A stretch of DNA of 64,000 nt from the NCBI GenBank assembly GCA_945878355.1, contig CAMCTC010000002.1, positions 58,865 to 122,864 of the forward strand, written 5' to 3'. Source of the stretch: Bordetella parapertussis. Its GTDB lineage: Bacteria > Pseudomonadota > Gammaproteobacteria > Burkholderiales > Burkholderiaceae_C. Both the position numbers and the translations under genes were made by a program. The notes under the pieces are model-generated. The model saw only the letters and a list, made by a program, of their open reading frames with translations. It did no database searches and was not told the origin of the DNA. How positions within the stretch are numbered: the stretch's first letter is position 1; each line of letters starts with the position of its first letter. Shown piece by piece: positions 42,727-50,581 of this stretch.

Positions 42727-43620
42727 ATGACGACCCGCCTGAACACCGAAACCCCGAACACCGAGCACGCCAGGCTGGACTTGTACGGCAGCGCCGAGCT
42801 GATCGCAGCGCTGGTCGATGACCAGCAGCGCGCGGTCACGGCCGTGCAGGCCGCAGCGCCGCAGCTCGCGCTGGCGGTCGACGCTGCGCTGCCGCGGATC
42901 CGCGCTGGCGGCAGGCTGGTCTATGTCGGCGCCGGCACCAGCGGCAGGTTGGGCTTGCTCGACAGCGTCGAACTGCCGCCGACCTTCTCCTGGCCGCGAG
43001 ACCGCGCCATCGGCCTGCTGGCTGGCGGCGAGCAAGCGATGTTCGCTGCGGTCGAAGGCGCCGAGGACGATTTCGACCAGGGCGCGGCCGACCTGCGCGC
43101 GATCGACACCAGGCCCAACGACGTGGTGCTGCTGATCGCCGCGTCGGGCAGCACACCCTACGCGTTGGGCGCGCTGGGCGAAGCCCGTGCGGCGGGTGCG
43201 CTGACGATCGCGCTGGCCAACAACCCCGGCGCACCGTTGATCGAACAGGCCGAGATCGGCATCCTGCTCGACACGGGCGCCGAAGTGATCTCGGGCAGCA
43301 CCCGGTTGAAGGCTGCAACCGCGCAGAAGATCGCGCTCAACAGCTTTTCCAGCGCGTTGATGGTCAAGCTGCACAAGGTGCACGGCAACCTGATGGTCGA
43401 CCTGCGTGCCAGCAACGCCAAGCTGCGGCGGCGCGCTCTGCATCTCACGGTGTTGGCCAGCGAGGCCAGCGAGGCGGCCGCGGCGCAGGCGCTCGCTGAT
43501 TGCGGCTGGCGCGTCAAGGTCGCGATCGTGATGCTGCGCTGCAAGCTCGACGCGGCTGGCGCTGAACAGCGGCTGGCCGCCTCCGAAGGCAGCCTGCGCA
43601 GCGCCTTGCCATCCGCTTGA
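42727..43620 (+). CDS. murQ: N-acetylmuramic acid 6-phosphate etherase
   Basis: A 297-residue SIS-domain etherase. VYVGAGTSGRLGLLDSVELP, LLIAASGSTPYALGAL and ISGSTRLKAATAQK match MurQ closely, and VHGNLMVDLRASNAKL is the conserved C-terminal block. It removes D-lactate from MurNAc-6-phosphate, giving GlcNAc-6-phosphate for NagA. It follows the DigH-like gene by 38 bases as the last gene of the operon. No MurR regulator or MurP phosphotransferase accompanies it, unlike in E. coli, so another kinase must make its substrate. Confidence 0.96.
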   Translation: MTTRLNTETPNTEHARLDLYGSAELIAALVDDQQRAVTAVQAAAPQLALAVDAALPRIRAGGRLVYVGAGTSGRLGLLDSVELPPTFSWPRDRAIGLLAGGEQAMFAAVEGAEDDFDQGAADLRAIDTRPNDVVLLIAASGSTPYALGALGEARAAGALTIALANNPGAPLIEQAEIGILLDTGAEVISGSTRLKAATAQKIALNSFSSALMVKLHKVHGNLMVDLRASNAKLRRRALHLTVLASEASEAAAAQALADCGWRVKVAIVMLRCKLDAAGAEQRLAASEGSLRSALPSA

Positions 43621-43745
43621 CGCGCTGGGCCGGCAGCGCCGACTCTGAGCCCCTGTCAAGGGCGAAGCGCCGACGGTCACTGACATCCTGGGCAACCATG
43701 TCCAGCCCACGTTTGCGACGCCGGGATGAACCCAGAATAAGGCCA

Positions 43746-43763
43746 GGCCGCAAGCCCGCGGCC
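43746..43763. terminator. GC-rich hairpin between convergent murQ and dppA
   Basis: GGCCGC (43746-43751) and GCGGCC (43758-43763) are perfect arms around a six-base loop, in the 151-base gap between convergent genes, nine bases from the dppA stop. No T-run on either side, so termination is only possible, perhaps rho-assisted. Confidence 0.35.
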
Positions 43764-43771
43764 GGACGCTG

Positions 43772-45382
43772 TCAGCGGTACACGTCCTCGAAGTCGACCT
43801 TGCCGCTGGGTGACATCACGAAGCCCTGCACCTCGCGCAGCATCGGGATGTAGATCGTCGAGTGCGCGATCGGGCTCCATGGTCGCTCGAGACGGAAGAT
43901 GGCCTGGGCCTGGCGGTAGAGCTCGGCCCGCTGCGCCGGGTCGGTGGTGCCGCGGGCCTTCTCGACCAGGCGGTCGAAGCCAGTGTTGCAGAACTTGACG
44001 CCGCCGGCGTTGGCCGCGCAGGTCAGGTTGGGGCTGAGAAAGTCATCGGGGTCCGCGGTGTCGCCGGTCCAGCCGCTCATGTAGACATCGTGCTCGCCTT
44101 TCTTCGCGCGCTTGAGGTACTCGCCCCACTCATAGGTCTTGATGCGCGCTCGCACGCCGATGCGGGCCCAGTCGGCCTGCAGCATCTGCGCCAGCAACTG
44201 GCCGTTCGGGTTGGTTGGTCGTGCCAAGGGCAGCGCCCACAGGTCGATCTCGAAGCCCTGCGCGTAACCCGCCTCTGCCAGCAGCGCCTTGGCCCGCGCA
44301 GGGTCATGCTCGTTGCGCAGCGTCTTGTCGTGACCCGGGATCGCCGGCGGAAAAGCGCTGACCGCCTGCACCGCGTCGCCGCGCGGGAACATCACGCGAA
44401 AGATCGCGTCGCGGTCGATCGCGATGTCTAGCGCCTCGCGAACCGCACGCAGCTGGGTCGGCGCGCGCTGCATGTTGTACGACAGGTACGAAATGTTGAG
44501 TGCCTGCGCTTGTTCGAGTCGGATGTCGGCACGGCGCTGCAGCGCGGGCACGTCCTGGTCGCGCGCCGCGGCAATCACCTGGCACTCGCGGGCCAGCAGC
44601 TTTTGCACCCGCACATTGGGGTCGCGCGTGATCACGAAGATCAGCTGCGACGTTCGCTGCGGCCGGCCCCAGTAATCGGGGTTGGCTTGCAACCTGACCA
44701 AGTCGTCCTTCTTGTACGAGCGAAAGCGGTAAGGCCCGGTGCCCACCGGCAGGTTGTTGATGCGGCTGGCCTTGCCTTGAGACAGCAGTTGCGCGCCGTA
44801 TTCGGCCGATTGGATGCCGGCAAAAGACATTGCAAAATAACTCGCAAAAGTCACGTTCGGCGCCTTCAATCTGAAGCGAACCTGGTGCTCGTCGATCTTG
44901 TCGATGCGCTCGACCATTGCAGCCAGACCCAGGTTCTGCGGGTAGACGAACAGCGCCGGAAAAGCCTGGTTGAACGGGTGTGCAGCGTCGACGAAACGGC
45001 CGAAGGTGAACATCACGTCGTCAGCATTGAAGTCTCGGGTCGGGCTGAAGTAGGCGGTGCGGTGAAAACGAACACCACGCCGCAGATGAAAGGTAAAGCT
45101 GCGCGCGTCGGCTGACACCTCCCAGCGCTCGGCCAGACGCGGCACCAGCTCGGTGCCGCCGCGCTTGAACGCGAGCAGGCCCTGGAACATCTGCGCGTTG
45201 ACATTGCCGGTGGCCGCCGAATCCCACAGCCCGGGGTCGAAGCCCTCGGGGCTGGCGTCGGCGCAATAGACCAGCGGACGCGACGGCGGCTGGTCCGTCG
45301 AGGGCTGCGCAACAGCGCCGAAGCACAGCCCCAAGAACAGCCCCAAGAGCAGCGCACCCCAGCAGCGACGCCAAAACCCCAT
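43772..45382 (-). CDS. dppA: Dipeptide/oligopeptide ABC transporter substrate-binding protein (DppA type)
   Basis: A 536-residue SBP family 5 protein. Signal peptide MGFWRRCWGALLLGLFLG with cleavage near GAVAQP. Early LVYCADASPEGFDPGLWDSA, PVGTGPYRFRSYKKDDLVRL and the C-terminal YMSGWTGDTADPDDFLSP are typical of DppA. It captures di- or tripeptides, haem or murein peptides for an inner-membrane channel. Start 45382 chosen because it begins the signal peptide; an ATG at 45451 would add 23 hydrophilic residues. It lies 13 kb from dppBCDF, which lacks a binding protein of its own, so they probably work together (inference). Confidence 0.92.
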   Translation of the reverse strand: MGFWRRCWGALLLGLFLGLCFGAVAQPSTDQPPSRPLVYCADASPEGFDPGLWDSAATGNVNAQMFQGLLAFKRGGTELVPRLAERWEVSADARSFTFHLRRGVRFHRTAYFSPTRDFNADDVMFTFGRFVDAAHPFNQAFPALFVYPQNLGLAAMVERIDKIDEHQVRFRLKAPNVTFASYFAMSFAGIQSAEYGAQLLSQGKASRINNLPVGTGPYRFRSYKKDDLVRLQANPDYWGRPQRTSQLIFVITRDPNVRVQKLLARECQVIAAARDQDVPALQRRADIRLEQAQALNISYLSYNMQRAPTQLRAVREALDIAIDRDAIFRVMFPRGDAVQAVSAFPPAIPGHDKTLRNEHDPARAKALLAEAGYAQGFEIDLWALPLARPTNPNGQLLAQMLQADWARIGVRARIKTYEWGEYLKRAKKGEHDVYMSGWTGDTADPDDFLSPNLTCAANAGGVKFCNTGFDRLVEKARGTTDPAQRAELYRQAQAIFRLERPWSPIAHSTIYIPMLREVQGFVMSPSGKVDFEDVYR

Positions 45383-45726
45383 GCCCGTCGCCGGATGCAC
45401 ATTGCACGCGCGACGCTGCCCGGGTTCGAGGGCGTTGGTGTGGGTAGGCATCAGCGGGTGCGAGGAATGAGCGACAGCGACCGGACTGTAGCCTTTGAGC
45501 GTCCCAAGGCCGGCAGGCGCCGGCCGCCCCCCGTGGGGATCAAGCAAAGTGGCAAAGCCACATTTGCTTGAGAGCATCCCAGGCCCCTGTCGGCGCCCGG
45601 CGTTCGCGGAGAAACGATCGAACTTGGGTCATTCCACAATGCGGAACGTTTTGTTTCTCATGAGGCCGGCAGGGCGCGCGTCTTGGTCGACAATCCGCAG
45701 ACCTTGCCTGAGACACGCCAACCGCC
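45383..45726. other. 344-base divergent intergenic region with repeat copy B
   Basis: The region separates dppA (leftward) and the aspartoacylase-like gene (rightward). Its main feature is the palindromic repeat at 45499-45582. The remainder is GC-rich near dppA and becomes more AT-rich around 45630-45660 (AACGTTTTGTTTCTC). I find no convincing paired -35/-10 hexamers and no supported open frame. Confidence 0.6.
45499..45582 (+). repeat. Palindromic extragenic repeat, copy B
   Basis: Near copy of 37362-37444 in the same orientation. Here the second stem is almost perfect: TCAAGCAAAGTGGC (45540-45553) and GCCACATTTGCTTGA (45557-45571) with an AAA loop and one bulged base. The first stem is GGCCGGC (45508-45514) and GCCGGCC (45519-45525); a small CCCC-CGT-GGGG hairpin lies between them. 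Confidence 0.8.
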
Positions 45727-46698
45727 ATGACGACCACCGCACCGCTGCCGCCGTTGAAATCGCTGAGCTACGCCACCGCCAGCCCTGGCCCGCGCCTGAT
45801 CGTCACCGGCGCAGTACACGGCAACGAGGTCTGCGGCACGCAGGCGATACGCCGCATCGCCGAGGAGTTCGACCGCGGCGAACTGGTGCTGCAGCGCGGC
45901 CTGCTCACGCTGGTGCCCGTGTGCAACCCGCTGGCCTACGCGCTGCAACGCCGCCACGGCGACCGCAACCTCAACCGCGCGCTGGGCCCGACCGACTCGC
46001 CGCGCGAATACGAAGACCAACTCGCCAACTGGCTGTGCCCGCTGCTGGCCAGCCATGACGTGCTGCTGGACCTGCACTCATTCCAAGGCGGAGGCCAGGC
46101 ATTCGTGATGGTGGGCCCGCGCAACAACGATGGCCCGGTCGAGCCCTTCGTCCACGCCGACGCAGAAGAAGCGCTGGTGCGATGCCTGGGCGTTCAGCGC
46201 GCGGTCGACGGCTGGCTCGGAACCTACGCCGACGGGGTGGCTCGGCGGCGCCAGTTGGCCGGCGCAGCCGCCGCCGCAACGCTGGACCTCGACCCACGCT
46301 ACGGTGTGGGCACCACCGAGTACATGCGCAGCCAGGGCGGCTGGGCCTTGACACTGGAGTGCGGCCAGCACCAGGACCCGCAGGCGCCCGAGGTGGCCTA
46401 CCGGGCGATACGCAACACGCTGGCCCAGCTCGGCCTGACCGATGAGCCGCCGCCCCCGGCGGTACCGGCGATCGAAGCCTTGTCGCTGCACCAGGTGGTC
46501 GACAAGCACCATGCCGAAGACCGCTTTGCGCGCGAATGGCGCAGCTTTGATGCGGTGCGCGCCGGCGACTTGATCGGCACTCGCGAAGACGGCGAGGCCT
46601 TGCACGCCGAGGGCGACGGCTGGATCGTGTTCCCGAACGCGCGTGCCCAGGCGCGGCAGGAGTGGTTCTACCTGGCGCGTCGCAGCCAGCGCTTCTGA
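45727..46698 (+). CDS. Succinylglutamate desuccinylase/aspartoacylase family protein
   Basis: A 323-residue zinc hydrolase. The metal site is in IVTGAVHGNEVCGTQ (H and E) and VLLDLHSFQGGG (second H), and GDRNLNRALG is the conserved substrate loop. LTLECGQHQ carries the probable catalytic glutamate. Family members cleave N-acyl amino acids. It has no signal peptide and is the only gene on its strand here. The substrate is not determined. Confidence 0.88.
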   Translation: MTTTAPLPPLKSLSYATASPGPRLIVTGAVHGNEVCGTQAIRRIAEEFDRGELVLQRGLLTLVPVCNPLAYALQRRHGDRNLNRALGPTDSPREYEDQLANWLCPLLASHDVLLDLHSFQGGGQAFVMVGPRNNDGPVEPFVHADAEEALVRCLGVQRAVDGWLGTYADGVARRRQLAGAAAAATLDLDPRYGVGTTEYMRSQGGWALTLECGQHQDPQAPEVAYRAIRNTLAQLGLTDEPPPPAVPAIEALSLHQVVDKHHAEDRFAREWRSFDAVRAGDLIGTREDGEALHAEGDGWIVFPNARAQARQEWFYLARRSQRF

Positions 46699-46720
46699 CC
46701 GGCGCCGGGCCGGCCGCGGC

Positions 46721-47431
46721 TCAGCGCAGCAACGCGCGCAGCGACCGCACCCGGCGGTCGACATAGGCCGGCGCCATCGACCAACGCGCCACCGTCGGGC
46801 CGCCGTGCTGGCCACCGGCCGGGACACGGCGCGCGAAGCGCTGCATCCAGACCGTGCCCATGCCGACCTTGCGCGCCGATTTCTGGTGCACCAGCGTGTC
46901 CTCGACCAGCACGCAGCGGCTGGGCATCACGCCCAGGCCGACGGCCATCGCCCGCAGCATGCGCGCATCGGGTTTGGGCCGCAGTTGGCCGAACATCGCC
47001 ATGTCCTCGATCGTGATCACGCCGTCGAACAAATGCCCGATGCGCAGCGCGCCGAGCACCCGCAGCGCATAGGCGCGCGGCGCATTGGTCAAGATGAACT
47101 TGCGCCCCGGCAAGCGTGCCAGCGTGGCGAAGTCGTGCCTATGGCCGTTGACCAGGCGCTCTAGCCCGGGCAGGTTGTGGGTGTCGTGCAGAAAGTGCGC
47201 CGCCTTCACACCGTGGTGCCGCATCAAACCCAGCAGCGTGGCGCCGTAGCGCAACCAGTAGTGGCGGCGCAGCGCGTTGGCCTGCTCGGTCGGCAGGCCG
47301 AGCTCACGCTCGACATAAGCGCCCATGGTGCGGTTGAGCTCGCCAAACACATGCGCACCGGCATCGTGCAAGGTGTTGTCGAGGTCGAACAGCCAGACCG
47401 TCTGGCGGTCGATGCGCAGCGTCATCGGCAT
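46721..47431 (-). CDS. HAD-family pyrimidine 5'-nucleotidase
   Basis: A 236-residue HAD hydrolase: motif I WLFDLDNTLHDAG, motif II KFILTNAPRAYA, lysine in QLRPKPDARML and acidic motif CVLVEDTLVHQKSA. The cap region (FGELNRTMGAYVERELG) is that of pyrimidine 5'-nucleotidases such as yeast SDT1. The start is 47431 or the ATG two codons later (47425). It is downstream of argB on the same strand across a 142-base gap, a pairing commonly seen in betaproteobacteria. Confidence 0.85.
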   Translation of the reverse strand: MPMTLRIDRQTVWLFDLDNTLHDAGAHVFGELNRTMGAYVERELGLPTEQANALRRHYWLRYGATLLGLMRHHGVKAAHFLHDTHNLPGLERLVNGHRHDFATLARLPGRKFILTNAPRAYALRVLGALRIGHLFDGVITIEDMAMFGQLRPKPDARMLRAMAVGLGVMPSRCVLVEDTLVHQKSARKVGMGTVWMQRFARRVPAGGQHGGPTVARWSMAPAYVDRRVRSLRALLR

Positions 47432-47546
47432 CTGCCCAGGTTCGCCACGACCAGCATGGCCAGCCAGGACGCAGGGATACGGCGCCGCCAAGCGGACGCC
47501 GCGGATCCGGCCATGCCGGGCCGCTGGCGGCGCCCCCTTGCGGGAG

Positions 47547-47561
47547 AGCGCCGGAGGCGCT
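47547..47561 (-). terminator. Hairpin after argB
   Basis: AGCGCC (47547-47552) and GGCGCT (47556-47561) are perfect arms with a GGA loop, 13 bases past the argB stop on the minus strand, and lie in a GC-rich stretch that can form larger structures. No T-run follows on the minus strand. Confidence 0.35.
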
Positions 47562-47573
47562 GTGAGGGTGGGC

Positions 47574-48479
47574 TCAATGGCTGCGGATCATCGTGCCGTA
47601 GGCCTGGTCGGTCAGGATCTCCAGCAGCAGCGCATGCGGCACACGGCCGTCGATGATGTGCACCGCGTTGACCCCACTCTTGGCCGCGTCGAGCGCGCCA
47701 GCGATCTTGGGCAGCATGCCGCCGCTGATCGTGCCGTCGGCAAACAGCTCGTCGATGCGGCGCGCGCTCAGATCGGTCAGCAACTGGCCGGACTTGTCGA
47801 GCACACCGCTGATGTTGGTCAGCATCAGCAGCTTCTCGGCCTTGAGCACCGTGGCGAGCTTGGCCGCGACCACGTCGGCGTTGATGTTGTAGCTCTCGTT
47901 GTGCTCGCCAAATCCGATCGGGCTGATCACCGGGATGAAGGCGTCGTCCTGCAGCGCAATGACCACGCTGGGGTCTATCGATTCGATCTCGCCGACCTGG
48001 CCGACGTCGTATTCCTTGGTCGGGTCGTCGCGGTCGACCATCCTGAGCTTGCGCGCTCGGATCATCCCGCCATCGCGCCCGGTCAGGCCGACCGCCTTGC
48101 CGCCAGCCACGTTGATCAGGCCGACGATGTCTTGCTGCACCTCGCCGCCCAGCACCCATTCGACGACTTCCATCGTTTCCTCGTCGGTGACGCGCATGCC
48201 CTGGATGAAAGTGCCTTTCTTGCCGATCTTGGCCAGCGCCTCGTCGATCTGCGGCCCGCCGCCGTGCACCACCACCGGGTTCATGCCCACCAGCTTGAGC
48301 AGCACCACGTCCTCGGCGAAGTCCTGCTGCAGCGCCGGGTCGGTCATCGCGTTGCCGCCGTACTTGATCACCAGCGTCTTGCCGTGGAACTTGCGGATGT
48401 ACGGCAGCGCCTGGGCCAGAATCTCGGCCTTGTCACGCGGCGAGATGTGGCTGAGATCAGGGTCGGTGGGGCTGGTCAT
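47574..48479 (-). CDS. argB: Acetylglutamate kinase
   Basis: A 301-residue ArgB, the second enzyme of arginine synthesis. [50 protein letters not shown] and [14 protein letters not shown] are the expected nucleotide and substrate sites. The N-terminal helix ([18 protein letters not shown]) is the extension of arginine-inhibited hexameric enzymes, implying feedback control. The ATG has AGGAC upstream and a plausible promoter about 45 bases away. Confidence 0.97.
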   Translation of the reverse strand: MTSPTDPDLSHISPRDKAEILAQALPYIRKFHGKTLVIKYGGNAMTDPALQQDFAEDVVLLKLVGMNPVVVHGGGPQIDEALAKIGKKGTFIQGMRVTDEETMEVVEWVLGGEVQQDIVGLINVAGGKAVGLTGRDGGMIRARKLRMVDRDDPTKEYDVGQVGEIESIDPSVVIALQDDAFIPVISPIGFGEHNESYNINADVVAAKLATVLKAEKLLMLTNISGVLDKSGQLLTDLSARRIDELFADGTISGGMLPKIAGALDAAKSGVNAVHIIDGRVPHALLLEILTDQAYGTMIRSH

Positions 48480-48518
48480 GGCGAGTCCTTTGATGCATTG
48501 CAGCAAGATTTCTTGGGG

Positions 48519-48547
48519 ATTGTAGGAACAAGCGCCAGCCGTCCGAA
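48519..48547 (-). promoter_or_regulatory. Possible argB promoter
   Basis: On the minus strand, TTCGGA (48547-48542) and TACAAT (48524-48519) are separated by 17 bases. The start of transcription would be near 48512, about 33 bases before the argB ATG. Confidence 0.45.
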
Positions 48548-48604
48548 CCCGCCGCCCGGCGTCCAGCCCCAAGCACCGAAAGCCGCGCGTCGTAGCATCG
48601 CGGG

Positions 48605-49627
48605 ATGAGCAGCCCGATGAACACCCACCAGCACGATTTGAGCCCGTTCCGCCACAGCCACGCCTTTGGCGACGCCGGCGAGGCAGCGCGCGGTCGTGCC
48701 TTGCTGACGGTGACCTGGGTGACCTTGGTGACGATGGCCGTCGAGTTGGTCGCCGGCTGGTGGACCGGCTCGCTGGCGTTGACGGCCGACGGCTGGCACA
48801 TGGGCACCCACGCCGCGGCGCTGGGCGGCGCAGCACTGGCCATGCACTGGTCACGCCGGGTGCGCGAGCACGAGGGCTTTGCTTTCGGCGGTTGGAAGAT
48901 CGAGGTGCTGACGGCTTACACCAGCGCGCTGCTGCTCGCTGCGGTGGCGGTCGGCCTGGTCGTCGAGTCGATACGCAGCCTGGCACGGCCCGAGCCGATT
49001 GCCTTTGGAGAAGCGATGACCGTGGCCTCGCTAGGCCTGGTCGTCAACCTGGCCAGCGTCTGGCTGCTGTCGCGCGCCGGCGGCCAGCACGGTCACGGTC
49101 ACGGTCACGGTCACGGTCACGGGCACGGGCACGGGCACGGGCATGAAGCGGCTCATGCACCTGCGCAGCACGGCCATGGGCACCACGACGACCACAACTT
49201 CCGTGCCGCCTATGTGCATGTGCTGGCCGACGCTTTCACCTCCTTGCTGGCGATCGCCGCGCTGGCCGGCGGCCTGTGGTGGGGCTGGCGCTGGCTAGAC
49301 CCGGTGGTCGCGCTGGTGGGCGCGCTGGTGATCGGCCAATGGAGCCTGGGCTTGTTGCGCAGCACCTCGCGCGCGCTGGTCGATGCCACCGCTGACGAGC
49401 CCTTGCGCCAGGCCGTGCGTGCTGCGGTCGAGAGCGATGGCGATGCCAAGCTCGCCGACCTGCATGTCTGGCAGGTCGGACCCCAAGCGCATTCGGTGAT
49501 GATCAGCGTGGTCGCCGACCACCCGCTCGCCGCCGCCGACTACCGGGCGCGCCTGCACGCGCTGCACAGCGTGCGCCATGTCACCGTCGAAGTGCATCGT
49601 TGCACCGGCGGCGCGGCCGAGGCCTGA
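48605..49627 (+). CDS. Cation diffusion facilitator, DmeF-like Co/Ni/Zn exporter
   Basis: A 340-residue CDF transporter. The membrane metal site appears in [18 protein letters not shown] and [15 protein letters not shown]; DmeF-type proteins share the N-terminal HSHAFG and this D/H arrangement. Between the fourth and fifth spans lies a cytoplasmic histidine-glycine loop (nine GH units) plus [10 protein letters not shown], typical of metal sensing. A C-terminal cytoplasmic domain ([18 protein letters not shown]) follows. It would export cobalt, nickel or zinc. Divergent from argB with a 125-base spacer. Confidence 0.92.
   Translation: MSSPMNTHQHDLSPFRHSHAFGDAGEAARGRALLTVTWVTLVTMAVELVAGWWTGSLALTADGWHMGTHAAALGGAALAMHWSRRVREHEGFAFGGWKIEVLTAYTSALLLAAVAVGLVVESIRSLARPEPIAFGEAMTVASLGLVVNLASVWLLSRAGGQHGHGHGHGHGHGHGHGHGHEAAHAPAQHGHGHHDDHNFRAAYVHVLADAFTSLLAIAALAGGLWWGWRWLDPVVALVGALVIGQWSLGLLRSTSRALVDATADEPLRQAVRAAVESDGDAKLADLHVWQVGPQAHSVMISVVADHPLAAADYRARLHALHSVRHVTVEVHRCTGGAAEA
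49091..49144 (+). repeat. Hexamer tandem repeat coding for a Gly-His run
   Basis: GGTCAC occurs five times, then GGGCAC three times and GGGCAT once, all in frame within the exporter gene. Length changes keep the frame but alter the size of the metal-binding loop. Confidence 0.95.
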
Positions 49628-49643
49628 AACAAACCCACCCACC

Positions 49644-49898
49644 ATGCCGTCACCGACCCCTGCCCCACAGCCCCGCAACCCACTGCACGGGCTGACGCTC
49701 GAGCAGATCGTCAGCGCGCTGGTCGCCCAATACGGCTGGGCCGGACTGGGAGAGCGCGTGCCGCTGCGCTGTTTCACCAGCGACCCGAGCATCGGGTCGA
49801 GCCTGAAGTTCCTGCGCAAGACACCCTGGGCCCGCGACAAAGTCGAATCGCTCTACCTGTTCATGCTGCGAGACCAGCGCCGCAGCGCATCGACCTAG
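49644..49898 (+). CDS. VF530 family small protein
   Basis: An 84-residue protein of the VF530 (DUF2132) family: [38 protein letters not shown] and [18 protein letters not shown] are conserved blocks. The family is described as DNA-binding-like, but its role is not established. Start at ATG 49644, 16 bases after the exporter stop, so probably the same transcript. Its TAG and the TAG of the convergent gspB share the palindrome CTAG. Confidence 0.88.
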   Translation: MPSPTPAPQPRNPLHGLTLEQIVSALVAQYGWAGLGERVPLRCFTSDPSIGSSLKFLRKTPWARDKVESLYLFMLRDQRRSAST

Positions 49899-50578
49899 AA
49901 CGGCAGCTCGAAGCGCTGGCCGCGGTAGTCCAGCACCACCGACTTCAGCCTGATCTGCTGCAGCAGCAATTCGGGCGCCAGCCGTTCGCCTTCGCGCATG
50001 ACCTGGCCGTTGATGATGACCATGCGCTGCGACGCTTGCTCGGCGTAGACCGATCCGCCGAGCGTGAACACCGGCAGTTCGCGCCGCACCGTCTCGGGCA
50101 GTTCAGCCAGCGTGGGCAGACGCGGCGCGCTGGCCGGCGCTGTCGCGGGCAGCGGCGCAGCCAGCAGCGGCAAACCAGCGCTCGAGGCGACGCGTGGCGG
50201 CAGCGCTGCAGTGTTCACGGCCGCCGCGCTTGCGGCCAGCGCCGGGGCAGCGGGGACTGCCAGGGGCGTGGCAAGCGCCGGCTCGACCGCTGGCGCCGCG
50301 ATCCTGGCCGCTGGCGCGACTGTGACGGGCGGCGCAAGGCCGACGGTCGGCGCAAGTCCTGACGGTCCCGACGGCCCCAGCCACCAGCGCGCGCCTGCGG
50401 CCAGCAACAAGACCGCAGCAAGGATCCAGGCCAGGCGCCAAGACTTGCGCGCCCCAGCTTGACGAGCCAGCGCCGGGTCGGCCAGCGCGGCCGTTGCGGG
50501 CTGGGCGTGCAGGCCCGGCACGGCACCCCGTTGACGCTGGGCTTCGGCTCGGCGTAAAGCCTCGAGGATGTAAGACAT
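49895..50578 (-). CDS. gspB: General secretion pathway protein B (GspB) homologue
   Basis: A 227-residue protein. The start [18 protein letters not shown] is the conserved GspB cytoplasmic motif; a membrane span follows ([20 protein letters not shown]), then a long Ala-Pro periplasmic linker and a C-terminal domain ([37 protein letters not shown]). GspB works with GspA to bring the type II secretion secretin to the outer membrane. It lies three bases after gspA. No other secretion genes are in the window. Confidence 0.9.
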   Translation of the reverse strand: MSYILEALRRAEAQRQRGAVPGLHAQPATAALADPALARQAGARKSWRLAWILAAVLLLAAGARWWLGPSGPSGLAPTVGLAPPVTVAPAARIAAPAVEPALATPLAVPAAPALAASAAAVNTAALPPRVASSAGLPLLAAPLPATAPASAPRLPTLAELPETVRRELPVFTLGGSVYAEQASQRMVIINGQVMREGERLAPELLLQQIRLKSVVLDYRGQRFELPF

Positions 50579-50581
50579 CGG

